Shown: positions 35,974 through 47,365 of the stretch, in pieces
Numbering within the stretch: position 1 is the stretch's first letter
Layout of the letters: every line of letters begins with the position of its first letter
From: Paracentrotus lividus
Taxonomy: Eukaryota > Echinodermata > Echinoidea > Camarodonta > Echinidae
Assembly (NCBI GenBank): GCA_940671915.1
Contig: CALNVZ010000649.1
Span: 6,666,246-6,730,245 of the forward strand
Reading direction: 5' to 3'
DNA length: 64,000 nucleotides
Program-made: the position numbers and the translations under genes
The notes under the pieces: model-generated
Told to the model about the DNA's origin: nothing
The model's database searches: none
What the model saw: only the letters and a program-made list of their open reading frames with translations

Positions 35974-36892
35974 TTAAAACTGTATTCTGGTGCAATAGGA
36001 GGTAACATCCGTTTTCTGATACCTCTTGTTCAAACGCTGGAGAAAATACGATGTTACGTGTTCTATGACCACCTGTGATGCATCATGGGGGATTCTCTGT
36101 ACATCTACCAGTCCAGCAACGATGTTTCTTGTTGAAACTTTTAAATGCTTAGTCACGTGACATACCTCTTTGGCCAGGCCACTTGAATGACAATACAGTA
36201 CACAAGGACCGTTCAACCAGAAGTATACACATACAGTGAAATAATCCAGTTGACGTATGCATCTGATCTGATCTGAAAGAATTTTCAGCTCATATTGTTT
36301 TGCCTTCTCTTCAAGATATTTGATAGAACTATCATTTGTTACTTCGCTGAAAATACCACCAAGTTCTAGATATTGCAGAAGCTGTTGAAACCCAAGCCCA
36401 CTAGCATCACTGGCTACCACGAAGTTTCTGTGTGAATATCTAATGGCAGGGGTGTTAAGGACTGGAGTCTCTACGTCATTCAGCGTCTTGGCAAAACAAG
36501 AATCTTGTTCTCTCAGTAACGATTCTCGACATATTTTGTAAGTTTTACCGCTGCTCTTGTCAACTATTCCAATGGTTTCAGGTTTGTTTAGAGCCAATTT
36601 AAGTTCATCAAGCAAGAAAAAATCTGCTTCCGCGCTCAAGCAAACGAAAATTGCTAAACGTATCAGGTAACAGAAGTTCTCCGTTCCTCAAATAATTCAA
36701 GACATGGACAAATATCCCCCCATCTCGGTCGATGAAATAATTGCCTTGATCATCTTTGGCCGACGGAACGCTACCTTCTAACAAACCAGAAAAGAAGCTG
36801 TCTGGGTAACGTGTCAGGGTAGCACGAGATGTCTTGTAGATCTTCCCGCCAACGTTCAGACCAACAATTCCAGAATCATTGGAAGAATCCAT
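35974..36892 (-). pseudogene. KCTD-4: double-T1 KCTD-like, type N-gamma, one-base frameshift
   Basis: Start MDSSNDSG at 36,892. The frame runs through T1-A to LLERGS and is lost at about 36,630, where GCTTCCGCGCTC has one C more than the GCTTCGCGCTC of KCTD-2 and -3. The rest (36,639-35,974) is intact in the next frame and includes T1-B type gamma (CRESLLREQDSCFAKTLND, then NTPAIRYSHRNFVVASD, then LLQYLELGGIF) and the usual C-terminus with WLNGPCVLY. 919 bases equals 306 codons plus one. It is otherwise undamaged, so it is either a very young pseudogene or a sequencing error. Its 5' end is class II up to GNYFID, then type N. Confidence 0.88.
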
Positions 36893-37050
36893 CGTTGCTA
36901 TAGACTTGCCGTCAAAAATCAAAAGAAACCGTGATATAATACAGAGTGGTGGATCCTTTCCAATAGAGAAGGCCTACTCGTCTGGTAATAATGATATGGA
37001 CTCTGTCCTGTATGCTGAGTCGAAGTACTCGATAGTCTCTTAAGATGTAA
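36893..37050 (-). promoter_or_regulatory. Class II upstream region of KCTD-4
   Basis: About 150 bp nearly identical to 53,905-54,062 upstream of KCTD-5: GAGACTATCGAGTACTTC, GACAGAGTCCATA, AGACGAGTAGGCCTTCTC, TATTATATCACGG. The TATTATATCAC word about 35-45 bp before the ATG is a possible TATA-like element. The opposite orientation in KCTD-5 argues for duplication with inversion. Confidence 0.5.
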
Positions 37051-37273
37051 ATGTGTTTTTCTTTTTCTCATCGTTATTTCCCCCCCCCCCCTCAAACTTG
37101 CTATCTATCCTAGGTTTGGACCTATAACACACTTCAAAATGAGGACAATAAAACCCTCTCAAATTTAGCTTCCATTTATCAGATATTGCATTACTATGGA
37201 AACCCGAAAATGCTACTTTTATTATTCTCATCTTTAAAAAGAAAAACCAAAAACATCGATTAAGACTAAACCA

Positions 37274-37412
37274 GGGGGGCATTTCATCAAAGGATTTGTC
37301 GGACATTTTATCCGACAAATTTGCTCTCAGCCAATCAGATGCAAGCATTTCAGTAGCTTATAACAGTTTGTCGGATAAAATGCCTGACAATTCCTTTGAT
37401 GAAATGGTCCCC
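37274..37412. mobile_element. Palindromic MITE, family A, copy 2 (inverted)
   Basis: Same ends and internal GTCGGA...TCCGAC palindromes as 7065-7201, in reverse orientation. The homologous site upstream of KCTD-1 (around 10,045) reads GGCTAAACCTGGGCCGATG without it, so this is a second independently verifiable insertion. Confidence 0.9.
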
Positions 37413-37499
37413 TGGGCTGATAGTATGTAGAAATGAGCTTTGTGTCTTGTTTAACAAAGTAAATTATCTGGGTGATAACCTTTTGATATCTAAGAGACA

Positions 37500-37766
37500 A
37501 GATTTGTAAATGTAAAGCTCATTTCATATAGAATTCTACAATTTTCATCTACCAATGAACAGATTATAATTATATCAATCGGGAAGGTAAAAAGAAGCAA
37601 ATGAAATTATTCTGCCTAGTCACCACTATGAACAAACTACGATAATACAGACAATCTTAGAATAATGGACGGTTTATTCATGGAAATTATTGTACATAAA
37701 CAAAATATATATATATATTTAAAAAAAACATCTTAATTGTCTTAACACGTTATATATATATATATA

Positions 37767-37803
<37 letters not shown>

Positions 37804-38067
37804 TATATGATGATCAGTACTGTGGTTTGTCAACATTAAGAAATATCCTGGTCAAAGTACAATTTGCAAGTCAGGATAATCACAATTATAATATCATACT
37901 GTTTACTTTAAAAAGCCACGACAATATAATAAAAGCATAATGACGTCATTGAATAATATATATATATATACCTTTAGTGTTTTCTGCCTAGGCATCGAGC
38001 ACTTGCGGCAAACCTCAACACACATAAATAAAAATCGATAATACATATATACACGTATACATGTTTT
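37500..38067. other. AT-rich sequence with TA tracts
   Basis: No gene seen. Two TA microsatellites (37,707-37,720 and 37,751-37,803) and a third short one near 37,958-37,970. Confidence 0.6.
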
Positions 38068-38069
38068 TA

Positions 38070-38877
38070 CAGTTGCATGCAGATTTATTCAACCCCCATA
38101 AGTATATGTGTGCATGTATTCATATTCAAAATTTCAGTTAAGTTGTGTATTGAACGAACATGTGCGTTTAACATCAATCAATTTATATATCAAATTCAAA
38201 ACAAGATAATAGCCTCTGATTTAATCAACGTTAGAAATCGTGTTCATTCTTGCATAAACCGATATTGTCGATTAAGTAACTTACGTCATTTTCATACCTT
38301 TCTGTGATCGCTGAAGCATAACTTTTAATGCTGAGTTTGCCATGACTTGGTCATTCTCATTTTTGATAGATGAAATGTTATTCTTCCATTTGACACACAT
38401 AATTATCTGAATATCTCAGTCGATTTTGTTCATTTTTAGAGGAATTTAAATTCAGATATTGAATCTTGTGTACAATCCCTGTACATATTCAATGGAGGAA
38501 ATTTTCACTCAAGTCTATTCGTCAAAAAAATGTTTCTAAAATTAGGAATGCCGATTGAAATAATATGAATCATATATCAAATTAAAGCATTTTATGTATT
38601 TAATTAGAAACCTGAATGACTGAGCCAGAATCATTGATCCATTTCAAGTTATGCTTCAGTGATCACAGTAAGGCATTAATTTGTTCTATTGACCATATCT
38701 GTCCATGCATGAATAAACATGATTACTAATGTTGATCAAATTAAAGACTATCGTCTTACCTTTGATTTGATATATAATTTGTTTGATATGTTTCATTCCA
38801 TTGAGAAACAAATCACATTTTTATAAGAATATGTGTAATAATTATATCAAGGGGGTTGAATAATTCTGCATGCAACT

Positions 38878-38878
<1 letters not shown>
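38070..38878. mobile_element. Tc1-like non-autonomous TIR element, about 809 bp
   Basis: Left end AGTTGCATGCAGATTTATTC with AACCCCC next. The right end is the reverse order, GGGGGTTGAATAATTCTGCA then TGCAACTA. TA on both sides. A second inverted pair lies inside (GATCGCTGAAGCATAAC near 38,306 and GTTATGCTTCAGTGATC near 38,649). No transposase frame. Confidence 0.85.
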
Positions 38879-38934
<56 letters not shown>

Positions 38935-39279
38935 TATGTATGTATGTATATAGTGTTATATAGAGTATGCCTTTACTAATCGCCTTCGTCAATTCCTTTA
39001 ACTTTCATATAAATTTTTCTAAAGAAGTTTCATTAAAACGAACGCTCAAAACAAGAAAAATTGTCTCCTGCGTCATCCTTTCCTTTTCTACTGTTTTGTC
39101 ACACATTATATATATATTCTTATTTTTATAAATATATAGTTAGGATGATAATGATACTATTATTTATTAAATGTTTTTTCCCGTAGCGGCCGAAAGCGCT
39201 TTCGAATATTTTATTACCCCGTTCATTTGATTCTATTCCATGCTTTGTGTCTGCCAATAACGGCGACTGTATCCTCCCA

Positions 39280-40287
39280 GGTTCCTACACTGTTCGTCAT
39301 AAAGGTGGAATATTTTTTTCTGGCTCAAGCGACATTTTGTTGCTCCGTTATTAATTTCTTCAATGTGTTTGTCACCGCTTTCACTTTCTGGGATCCTGGG
39401 TATATTTTGGACGTTCCCTCAACCCTTCCCGGGAATCTTTCTTCAAAAAAGTTTGTTACCCCCAGAAGATGGTCATTTTCGTCATTTTTTTCTTATTTTT
39501 GGGGACCTTTTTGTTCACGCGACCCACCAAGGCCCCCTCAGTCCTACCCCAAGGAAACACGTCTGAGGTGAAGATTTGTTATTGTTCATTAAATTAAATC
39601 TAGATTTGTGGTTACAGGCTCGACTCTTTTGTCTATTGGAGGGGTCAAAATTTATTTTGATTGGGGTTCAACATTCATTTTATTCATTTTTACACCACGG
39701 AAATTTATATCTTCCCTAAATTGAATTGTAAAATCTCAACCAAACATAAATCGAAATAAAATATTATCAATAATGAATATTTACAGCCTTGTCATCAAGG
39801 CTAAACAAAATTTAAGGGGAGAATGATTATATTTGAGGGTTAAAGTTGGTTTTTCATTTCTTTTGTTTTCAGCATAAAGATGGAATAAAATATTCCGAAT
39901 TTTCACCAATCTCGTTTTTACTTCAACCCCTCCCCTAGACAAGAGACCTTAGCCTGTCCCCAGAAATATAGATTTAGCTTAAAGAACAATATAAAACAGT
40001 ACACCTCAGTCGCGTTTCCTGGGGGTAGGACTGAGGGGGGCTTGATCGGCCGGAAAAACAAAAAGGGGCCCCAAAATGAGAAAAAATGACAAAAATGGGC
40101 ATCACGGGGGTTGACAAAACTTTTTTTGGAAAAAGGTCCACGTGAAGGGTTGGGAGAATGTCCAAGATATAGCCAGGGTCCCAAAAAGTAAAAGCGGGGA
40201 CAAACATATTCAAGAAATTAAAGTCAGAGCAAAATCATGTCGCTATAGCGGCAAAAAAATATTCCACCTTTATGAAGGACAGTGTAT
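39280..40287. mobile_element. Foldback element with arms of about 300 bp
   Basis: The left arm (39,285-39,580) and right arm (39,990-40,287) are inverted copies: CATAAAGGTGGAATATTTTT versus AAAAATATTCCACCTTTATG, and TCCTACCCC before an ACACGTCTGAGGTG segment versus CACCTCAGTCGCGTTTCC. A third, more diverged copy is at 58,850-59,160. Open frames across the arms are on both strands and are not believed. Confidence 0.85.
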
Positions 40288-40400
40288 TTGCACCTGGGTG
40301 GAGTGGACATAAGTGCCAGTGCCGGGAATCGAACTCACGACCTTTGCATCCCCAGTCAAGTACATACGACCACTGGACTACGACACTTATGTAGTAGGAT
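40287..40400 (-). mobile_element. tRNA-derived SINE head
   Basis: On the minus strand: GTAGTCCAGTGGTCGTATG (A-box-like D arm), then GTGAGTTCGATTCCCGGCAC (B box/T arm), about 45 bp apart, with ends AAGTGTC and GGCACTT that could pair. The layout is that of a tRNA, but stems are imperfect and it lies against the foldback element, so a SINE head is more likely than a working tRNA gene. Confidence 0.65.
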
Positions 40401-41202
40401 AAACTGTATAATAAGGATATCATTGTTTATAATATAAAGATGAAAAAGCTTTTACAACTCTAGTCTTTCATTGAGGACATTGTAACTTAAATTACATTCA
40501 CAGAAATTTGTAAAATTCTGCAACCTAAAATGAAGCAACAGCAGTATTTGAGGCCCAATAGGAAAAGGGGGAAATTTACTCTCTTTAATGAATAATAATA
40601 CAGACCTGCACAGGTCACACTCCTACCGAGTACCCAACTATTTTTACCCCGAAATACTACCCCCGCCAAAAAGCTACCATCGAACTCATCACCTATAGAC
40701 ATCAGCCTATTTCTGAGGGTAGTTGTCCTGGGGCATTGTCCAGGGTTCCTGATACGGTTTTAACAGAGACTGATATACAATTATAACTTTATATGAGTGT
40801 CATGACCTATACATTCGAAACCCGTGTTACGTGCGCCATTATCATCGACGACAGCATAGCGTATAGCCTACAGTCTGTATATTAAGGGGGGGGGGGAATG
40901 GTACAGTCGGGGAAACAAAAAAATCACACAGTATTTAAATTTTGGTGGCTTATATCCGAAACTTACAGAAAGCCACGGTACGACGTGCCCCAAATGACTT
41001 TTATTGATTGTAGAGAGATAATCTTATCTCAAAATCTACAGCACCAACTGTGATGAAAAAAGAAGAAAGCCTATTACCAGGTTGCGACTAATCTTCATAC
41101 TATAAAACTAATAATTATGTTTCCTTTGTACCATTTTATTTGTTACTGACTGAAGTAACTGAAATTTGATTTGTCACTTCGTTGGGGTGGGGTGGGTGGA
41201 GA

Positions 41203-41328
41203 TTAGCATTTTCTCTCGATCGGACCCTTCTTCTCTTCACAAGATCTTTCTTTGAAGGCATTGATGATGTCCATGGGGACAAAGACCAGACCAAGCTCAC
41301 ATCCTGCTCTCTGAAGCTGATACCGAAC
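41203..41328 (-). CDS. Docking-protein-like gene, exon 7 (last)
   Basis: Terminal exon of the seven-exon gene. Acceptor ATATCTTAG then GTT CGG TAT (phase 0), reading VRYQLQRAGCELGLVFVP, MDIINAFKERS and a lysine/glutamate-rich tail to TAA. Exon 6 ends in phase 0, so the join is consistent. A second open frame overlaps on the same strand (41,136-41,369), but it does not fit the phase of exon 6 and has poorer codon texture. No domain recognised in this tail. Confidence 0.7.
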   Translation of the reverse strand, partial: VRYQLQRAGCELGLVFVPMDIINAFKERSCEEKKGPIERKC

Positions 41329-41339
41329 CTAAGATATGA

Positions 41340-41600
41340 TATTAATAATGCGATCATTATAATACTCAAATATAATAATGATATTCATAATCGTAATACG
41401 ATTATTATAATATTGTTTTGATAGATATGTTAAAATAATAATGATATTCATAATCATAATAAGATTTATATAATATTATTTTGATAGATATGTTAATATA
41501 ATAATGATATTCATAATCTTAATAAGATTTATATAATATTGTTTTGATAGATATGTTAATTAATAACGGCATTCATAATCATAATAGAGTCAATAATATC
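41340..41600. repeat. 63-bp tandem repeat, about four units
   Basis: Units contain TAATAATGATATTCATAATC and TTTTGATAGATATGTTAA; the latter recurs at 41,420, 41,483 and 41,546. It lies in intron 6 of the docking-protein-like gene, immediately upstream of its last exon. Confidence 0.9.
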
Positions 41601-42499
41601 TTCCACGTATTAATCTTGCCATACGATTGGTTAAAACTTCATCATTTCATGATAAATTTTAGTTTGATTTGGCGTTCTTCCGAGCAGAAAAGTACGTTGC
41701 ACTGTGAAGATAGTTTCATCTGTCATCATTTTCCATTTGTATGCGTACACAACGCATTATCCAAATCATTTGGAGTAACTGTTGCCAATTGCGATGTGTC
41801 ATTTAAATACAATGTCGTTAAGATCTCAAATAAATTGGGTGATACTCAAAACAGTTACCCTTGTACATGTTTGTTATTATTATTTTTTTTTCTTTTCTTG
41901 AAGCATTCTGGAAGAAAATTTTCATGATTGGATGATAACTTACTTCTGTTGGTGAGAGTTGTACAGAGTACTGGTGTACGATTTATCTCAACTAAGCCCC
42001 AATTTACCAGCATTCCACCCGTTTTATGACACCGTGCGTCTGAGGCCGAGAAGGGCTACCACTCTTCGCGACGAGGCCTTCACTTCGCATTGCCGTAACC
42101 TGGTAAAAGTTTGTCGATAAATACGTAAAGCACATTCAGACACGAGATTAAAATTTGTCTATTAGTACTATTTTATATTTAAAAAATATAAGTAAATAAA
42201 ATAGAAATGAAAATGAAACCCTCTTTTCTTTCAATATTCGTTTGTACTATGCAAGTCATCGATTTTATTTTTTTTTTTCAAACATTAATTTTGTTGGTAT
42301 TTTGTAAGGCAATTGGGGCTCTCTAGTCTTTCCAGACACTCTTGCTTAATGTCACTATCCATGTCAATTAGTTTAACATTAGAGGCCTGTATTTATTTCG
42401 TGTGATACATTTCTTGTAAAAATATGTGTTTAAAATAGTTTATTGCATTGATTAGGCCTATATTTTGTATCACGATATGCATATGAAAATGATAGTTTT

Positions 42500-43065
42500 C
42501 CCTAACAAAGTTTGGAGAACACGAGCGAAAGAGAGAGATATAAAGAGAAAGAATGAACGACAGAGAGAGAGAAGAGAAAGTGACGGAGATGCATGTAGAC
42601 AAAAGGATAGACAGAATGGAATAGGAAACAAAAGAAGAATGGAGAGATGGAGAAAGGGAGAAAAGACACCTTTAAAAGAAAAGACATATCGTTCTGTGGG
42701 AGCCATAAAAATAAATGCGTTATTGCATCTATAGATGTTCCGTTGAGAGCCATAAGGCGCTATTACATGTACGAAGTCAAATGGTGATAGCGCCCTTCTT
42801 GGCCTCCAACACGGAACATCCTTGATCTGCCAATAGCGCCCTTCTGGCTCCCAAGCCGACGATAATTATGTAGAATGAATAGACGGAAGGTAGAGAGTAG
42901 GGGGGATACAATACGGAGGACACAGAGAGTATAAATGCAGAGACAGAAGGGAGGATTTGAGCAAGAAGACAAGAATGGAGGAGAATGGCAGAGTGAGTAA
43001 GATTTAGGAGGCGCTGGAGAATAGAGAGAAAGAGAGAGGAGAGATAGGTTGGCTGATTATGTAAT
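42500..43065. other. GA-rich low-complexity intron sequence
   Basis: Purine-rich GAGAGAAAG runs occur on the plus strand at 42,530-42,670 and 42,890-43,050. An inverted pair around GATGTTCCGTTGAGAGCC and GGAACATC lies at 42,733-42,820. No exon found between exon 7 and exon 6 apart from those listed. Confidence 0.6.
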
Positions 43066-43074
43066 GGAGTTTAC

Positions 43075-43192
43075 CTCATTCGCCTTGGCTTTGGTTCCCG
43101 AATTACAAGACCCAGTGGAATCGATGTCACCATTGGCTGACATGTCACGTGGCACATGACGCCATGCATCACCCTTTGCACAAGAAGTTGCA
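43075..43192 (-). CDS. Docking-protein-like gene, exon 6
   Basis: Acceptor TCTCTCTCTTCGCTAAAG, first base T completing the codon left open by exon 5 (phase 2), then ATSCAKGDAWRHVPRDMSAN and GDIDSTGSCNSGTKAKANE. The donor is GAG then GTAAAC, leaving phase 0. 118 bases. No domain recognised. Support comes from splice sites, frame and phase match with both neighbours. Confidence 0.65.
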
Positions 43193-43565
43193 CTTTAGCG
43201 AAGAGAGAGAGAAATTATAAACATGGCAGGTATGGATTTTTTTCCCGGGTAATTTTGAAATTATTATTGTCGTAGTTGATTGTGGTTGTTTTTGTTGTTG
43301 ATGTGTTGTTGTTGTTGTTGTTGATGTTGGTGGTGGTGGTGGTGGCATGGGGGTTTTGGTTTATCGGGATTGTCCATCGAATATTCAGAGATTTATTCAT
43401 TTCTCGTGATTGTATGATGAGGGTAAAGATGAGAAAAAGAGATTGTGCATGATGTTATGTGAGTAATTGTTCGTTGTTTTATATTGCTTTTGAGTGCCTT
43501 TCTGATAATATATTTTCTAATGCTGGGATTATCTATCAATAATCCTTTCGAATGTAACGAATACA

Positions 43566-43591
43566 ATATATATATATATATATAATATATG

Positions 43592-43653
<62 letters not shown>

Positions 43654-43680
43654 ATTATATATATATATGTATATATATAT
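43566..43680. repeat. (TA)n microsatellite, intron 5
   Basis: More than 100 bp of TA dinucleotides with a few interruptions, in the intron between exons 5 and 6. A GTT/GGT-rich run lies at 43,290-43,345, also in this intron. The rest of 43,193-44,741 shows nothing recognised. Confidence 0.9.
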
Positions 43681-44741
43681 TATACCTCAAATACTTTATA
43701 TTAAAATCTTCTCATGGATGAAAGAGTACAACGTAGTTGCCTGACTAAGAAATGAAAATTAGAACAGGGCTCCCCTGGCTAGAATTAGGGGATCCAATAA
43801 TGGCTCCAATAGTTGAAATGCAACAAATGGTCTTGTCGTTGGACTTTCTCAAATTGCACCCCCCCCCCTCCCTATCCCAAGACATATCAAACTAAATACC
43901 TAATGAAAAATAATGTCATAGATTTGTCACACTATGTTATAGCTGAGTTCCCCGTGAAACCGACCCCGATCCGAAACCAAACCGAGCAAAATTATTACAT
44001 AAACTACGAATAGCAAGCTGGTAGGTCAGTTTGGAGTCGTTTTCACATGTGTGACTCTGTTATAGGAAATTATTATATAGGAATACATTCTATACTTCAG
44101 AACCCTAGGATTTACCATTTTTTCATCCGTTGTTCTAAAATGTGTTAGCAAAATTCAATGGAGGGAAGAGTTTGTCGATTCACTTTTACGATGACGTCAT
44201 CAACATGTAACAGGGTGTGTAACTTCGGATCAGGAAGAGCGGCAACGCTGTTAAAATAAAAGGAGGGATAAATATATTTCGTTTGAAGAATTATGAATTA
44301 TTTTTTCTACTTAAGATATGAAAATCAACAAAATTTTATTAATTCCGGGTGGAAGTGCATCTTTTTTGTGACATGCCCCCATTTTTGTTTTTGATATATT
44401 TTAAATCACATTTTCACAGTGTGACTGAGTGAATTCACGATGCGAAATTGAACATGACTGCACAACGTGAATACTGTGAAAACCCAAGCTACTGACAACA
44501 TATGACATCGTCTTCACACTGCTAATGATAAACCAGAATGTTTTAACACGTCTTCGAGAAGTCAACAATGACAACAAAGTAATTAAACACATGTTGGAAT
44601 ACTGATTTCTCTCTAATCGTTGACAGCGCACTTTTCTTGTTCTTTCAAAATAAGAACTGACATTATGAAAATATTCCATATTTTTAATGACAGCACTGTT
44701 CAAACTAAAACAAAAAGAAGAAAAGATGAGATGGAACACCT

Positions 44742-44879
44742 GGGGAGCATTTCATCGAAGGACTTGTCGGACGTTTTATCCGACAAGATGTTATAAGCTA
44801 CTGAAATGCTTGCATCTGATTGGCTGAGAGCAAATTTGTCGGATGAAATGTCCGACAAGTCCTTTGATGAAATGCCCCC
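44742..44879. mobile_element. Palindromic MITE, family A, copy 3
   Basis: Same orientation and nearly the same sequence as 7065-7201. It lies in intron 5, ending 30 bp from the exon 5 donor on the minus strand, so a strong hairpin would form immediately after the 5' splice site in the transcript. Confidence 0.9.
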
Positions 44880-44908
44880 AAGAATCTACAATAAATCATT
44901 GTTCTTAC

Positions 44909-45016
44909 CAAATGCAGTCGGACACACAAGTAAGTTCAATTGTTTCCGGTGACAGATCAATTTTAGGAACCTCCACAATGACTCCATCGTGGTGAAACAT
45001 TTCACTCCGAAATCTC
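44909..45016 (-). CDS. Docking-protein-like gene, exon 5
   Basis: Acceptor TTTATGAAACAG. The first G completes the glutamine codon begun in exon 4 (CA plus G), then RFRSEMFHHDGVIVEVPKID and LSPETIELTCVSDCI. Donor TTTG then GTAAGA (phase 2). 108 bases. Another frame is open here but does not fit the exon 4 phase. Confidence 0.75.
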
Positions 45017-45346
45017 CTGTTTCATAAATAGAAATGATTGGGAAAAAAAGAAGAAGAAAAATAAAAATACAACTATGTGTTCCAAAGAACTCATATAAAT
45101 GAATTTTAGCGCTTAGAATTTTTTTTTTGATAGGCGCTATATAAATATCATTATTGAATTGCATGACAAGTTCTTGTGAATGTCTGTCGACCCACTTTAC
45201 CCCAAAAGTTTTTTTTTTTTTCGTTTAGATTAAAAAAATTTTAATACTGGTCATGATTGTACTAACATGAAATAGATCTCGTGTTTGATTAAAAATACAT
45301 TAAATTAAAAGACAAAAAGTCAAAAAGAATTTGTCCTCGTACTCAC

Positions 45347-46227
45347 TGAATGTAATCATGGAGTGATTCGGTTTTTCGTATGACGTCACTTTCGATTTCC
45401 CCGCGCAATCCTCTCTCGTTGAGTTTGGCTGGTTTCTCATTCACTGTCGCCTGTCGGTCATTATCCTCCCGCCGAAGCTGCGTCTCTAAAATGACAGTCT
45501 TCTCCCTCTCGATTGAATCCATTTGTTCGATTGGCGCCACTTCTGGGTTCACCGGTGGATTGGGAGCGCGTGACTTTTTACTTGACTTCTTCTTTATAAT
45601 CGGTTGATCTTCAGGAACCACAAGAGTCGGACGATTCTGGTAGTCGCGTTCGGGAACTTCTGGTGGAGCAGTGTCATCATAATGATTGGAAGAGCGTCGC
45701 GGATCGGGTCTGCTCAATAGACCAAGATTGTTCACTCGTGAGATATCTGACTGATCATCGTCGCATTCATAGATCAGAGACATGTACAGGTCATGACCAT
45801 CATCGGGGAGGGGTTGAAGCGGAAGTGCATCTCCCTGATCTTCATCACCAGGGCCCGGTAGGTAATACCTCGGTTCGTACCCATCGTAGGTACCTTGAGC
45901 TTGACGGAGGGCTTTGAGACCAGAATCCGAGTGTCTGTCGCGGGACTTGGGCGATCTTTTCGTATAAAGTCTCTTGGAAGGAGTCCCGAAATGCTCTTGG
46001 ACACCGGATTCAGGGAGATGCAGGTTAGGCTGGCTGGCACTATTACCCTTAGATAGATTGAGAGATTTCATTCTGGAAAGGTCATTGTATGCAATGGGAT
46101 TATACTGAGCCCCTTCGCCGTAGATATCATGTTTATGAAGTTCGTGCTGAGACGAATATCGATTTCTGTCCTCTGAGTTGAGTGAGTGGATAGCAGACTG
46201 CTGTGATTGAAGCACCATGTCTCTTGC
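45347..46227 (-). CDS. Docking-protein-like gene, exon 4 (large)
   Basis: Main exon, 881 bases. Acceptor GACTTCCCCAG then GCA AGA GAC (phase 0); donor ATTCA then GTGAGTACG (phase 2). It encodes about 293 residues of low-complexity, charged, Ser/Pro/Tyr-rich sequence typical of a signalling scaffold: SPKSRDRHSDSGLKAL, YDGYEPRYYLPGPGDEDQ, LYMSLIYECDDDQSD, PPEVPERDYQNRP and KKKSSKKSRAPNPP. DYQNR fits the pY-x-N pattern bound by the GRB2 SH2 domain, and PPEVPER and RAPNPPVNP are possible SH3 ligands. A GAB/DOK-like docking role is an inference from motifs, not from a recognised family match. Confidence 0.8.
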
Positions 46228-46496
46228 CTGGGGAAGTCGCAAAAGGTTAAAACATGTAAAAGAGAACAACATGAACGACTTTATGAAATTATCGCAAAAA
46301 GGGTTAAAAGTGATCAACATGAATGACTGAATGAAATTTAAAATACTCTGAAATAGTATGAAAATCAATGGTAACTACCGTGGTAACGTTTCTAACATCC
46401 AATCAAAATGCTGTTGCGTTACCATGGATGGCAAAGTTTTTATTATAATAGCAACTCTTTATTATGAAACGGGGCCCAGAATAGTTATTTACTCAC

Positions 46497-46801
46497 CGAT
46501 CCTTGGGTTCTTTCCTTTCCTGCTCCATTGCTCGGGCACTCCAGGGAATTTGCTTACCGATGATCTGTTTGAAGGTGACTGGAATTGACCAGCAGGTGAG
46601 GTGTTGACTCTTCGCCAGTCGTTCCCAGCCTCGGAGCGGTATCGACTGTGTTGTGGACCATCCTTATTAGCCGTTGATCTCTCTCACGGAGGACATCGAA
46701 AGAATCTGATGAATCTGAACTGGTCGTCGAAATCACCGAGGAATGGTACACGGGTTCTGAGTGCACTGCGTATTGCGTCGACCCATTTGTTGCGTTGACG
46801 C
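46497..46801 (-). CDS. Docking-protein-like gene, exon 3, with in-frame TAA
   Basis: Acceptor AACTCACAG (phase 1), reading VNATNGSTQYAVHSEPVYHS, then a serine-rich TTSSDSSDSFDVL and HLQTDHR. At 46,554-46,556 the frame meets TAA within CGGTAAGC, which also looks like a splice donor (exon edge 46,558). Using that donor leaves phase 2, which does not match exon 4 (phase 0). Reading past the TAA gives ANSLECPSNGAGKERTQGS to a second donor, GATCG then GTGAGTAA (edge 46,497), which leaves phase 0 and fits exon 4. So the longer exon fits but contains a stop: an assembly error, a nonsense allele, or a truncated isoform. Confidence 0.7.
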
Positions 46802-47365
46802 CTGTGAGTTAATTGAAGAGCAATCCGTTCTCAATCCGTCATTTCTTTGTAATGAGCAACATAATTCTGTGACAATCATAGAAACTTTGATTGAATTCTA
46901 AGCTAAAAACTGCAATTAAGTAACATAGGAAAACATAAAGTTGGAATCGAGTGTTTTTCACATAGTGTACTGTGAACACACTGTAGAGATCATGTTTGAC
47001 ACTGTATCCTTTTTTAAAACACAGACTGTGCATCCACAACAGACCCGGTCCCTCAAGATGAAAGGTTACTAGAAAACTCACTGGAAGGCTTTTCTTGACA
47101 GTGCCACCTAATGACCAGACAGATCGACCGGTGCCAAATCATCGGTTGACCACTGGGAACAGTACCAGTTGTGTATCCAGGCACACGGGCCTCAGCAGAG
47201 GGGAGCGCGCCCCTATAATTTGAAAAACACTAATTTAATGCACATGTTGGAATCTGAATATTTTTAGGCTGCGGCCCCCCCCCCCTATCGGAGCTGCCCC
47301 CTATTCAAACCCTAATACGCCTCTGAGTACTAAGGTGAAAAAACGAAATATCATGAACTACTTAC

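Noticed and set aside
40287-40400. Functional tRNA gene on the minus strand
   Set aside because: A and B boxes are present, but stems are imperfect, the anticodon arm is poor and it borders a repeat; SINE head preferred.
41136-41369. Alternative reading frame for the last exon of the docking-protein-like gene
   Set aside because: It would join exon 5 directly by phase, but requires skipping exon 6; codon texture is better in the frame that joins exon 6.
42465-42753. Overlapping open frames on both strands
   Set aside because: Purine/pyrimidine-rich low complexity within an intron; composition alone explains them.
44909-45016. Second open frame across exon 5 (DFGVKCFTTMES...)
   Set aside because: Needs phase 1 entry, whereas exon 4 leaves phase 2.
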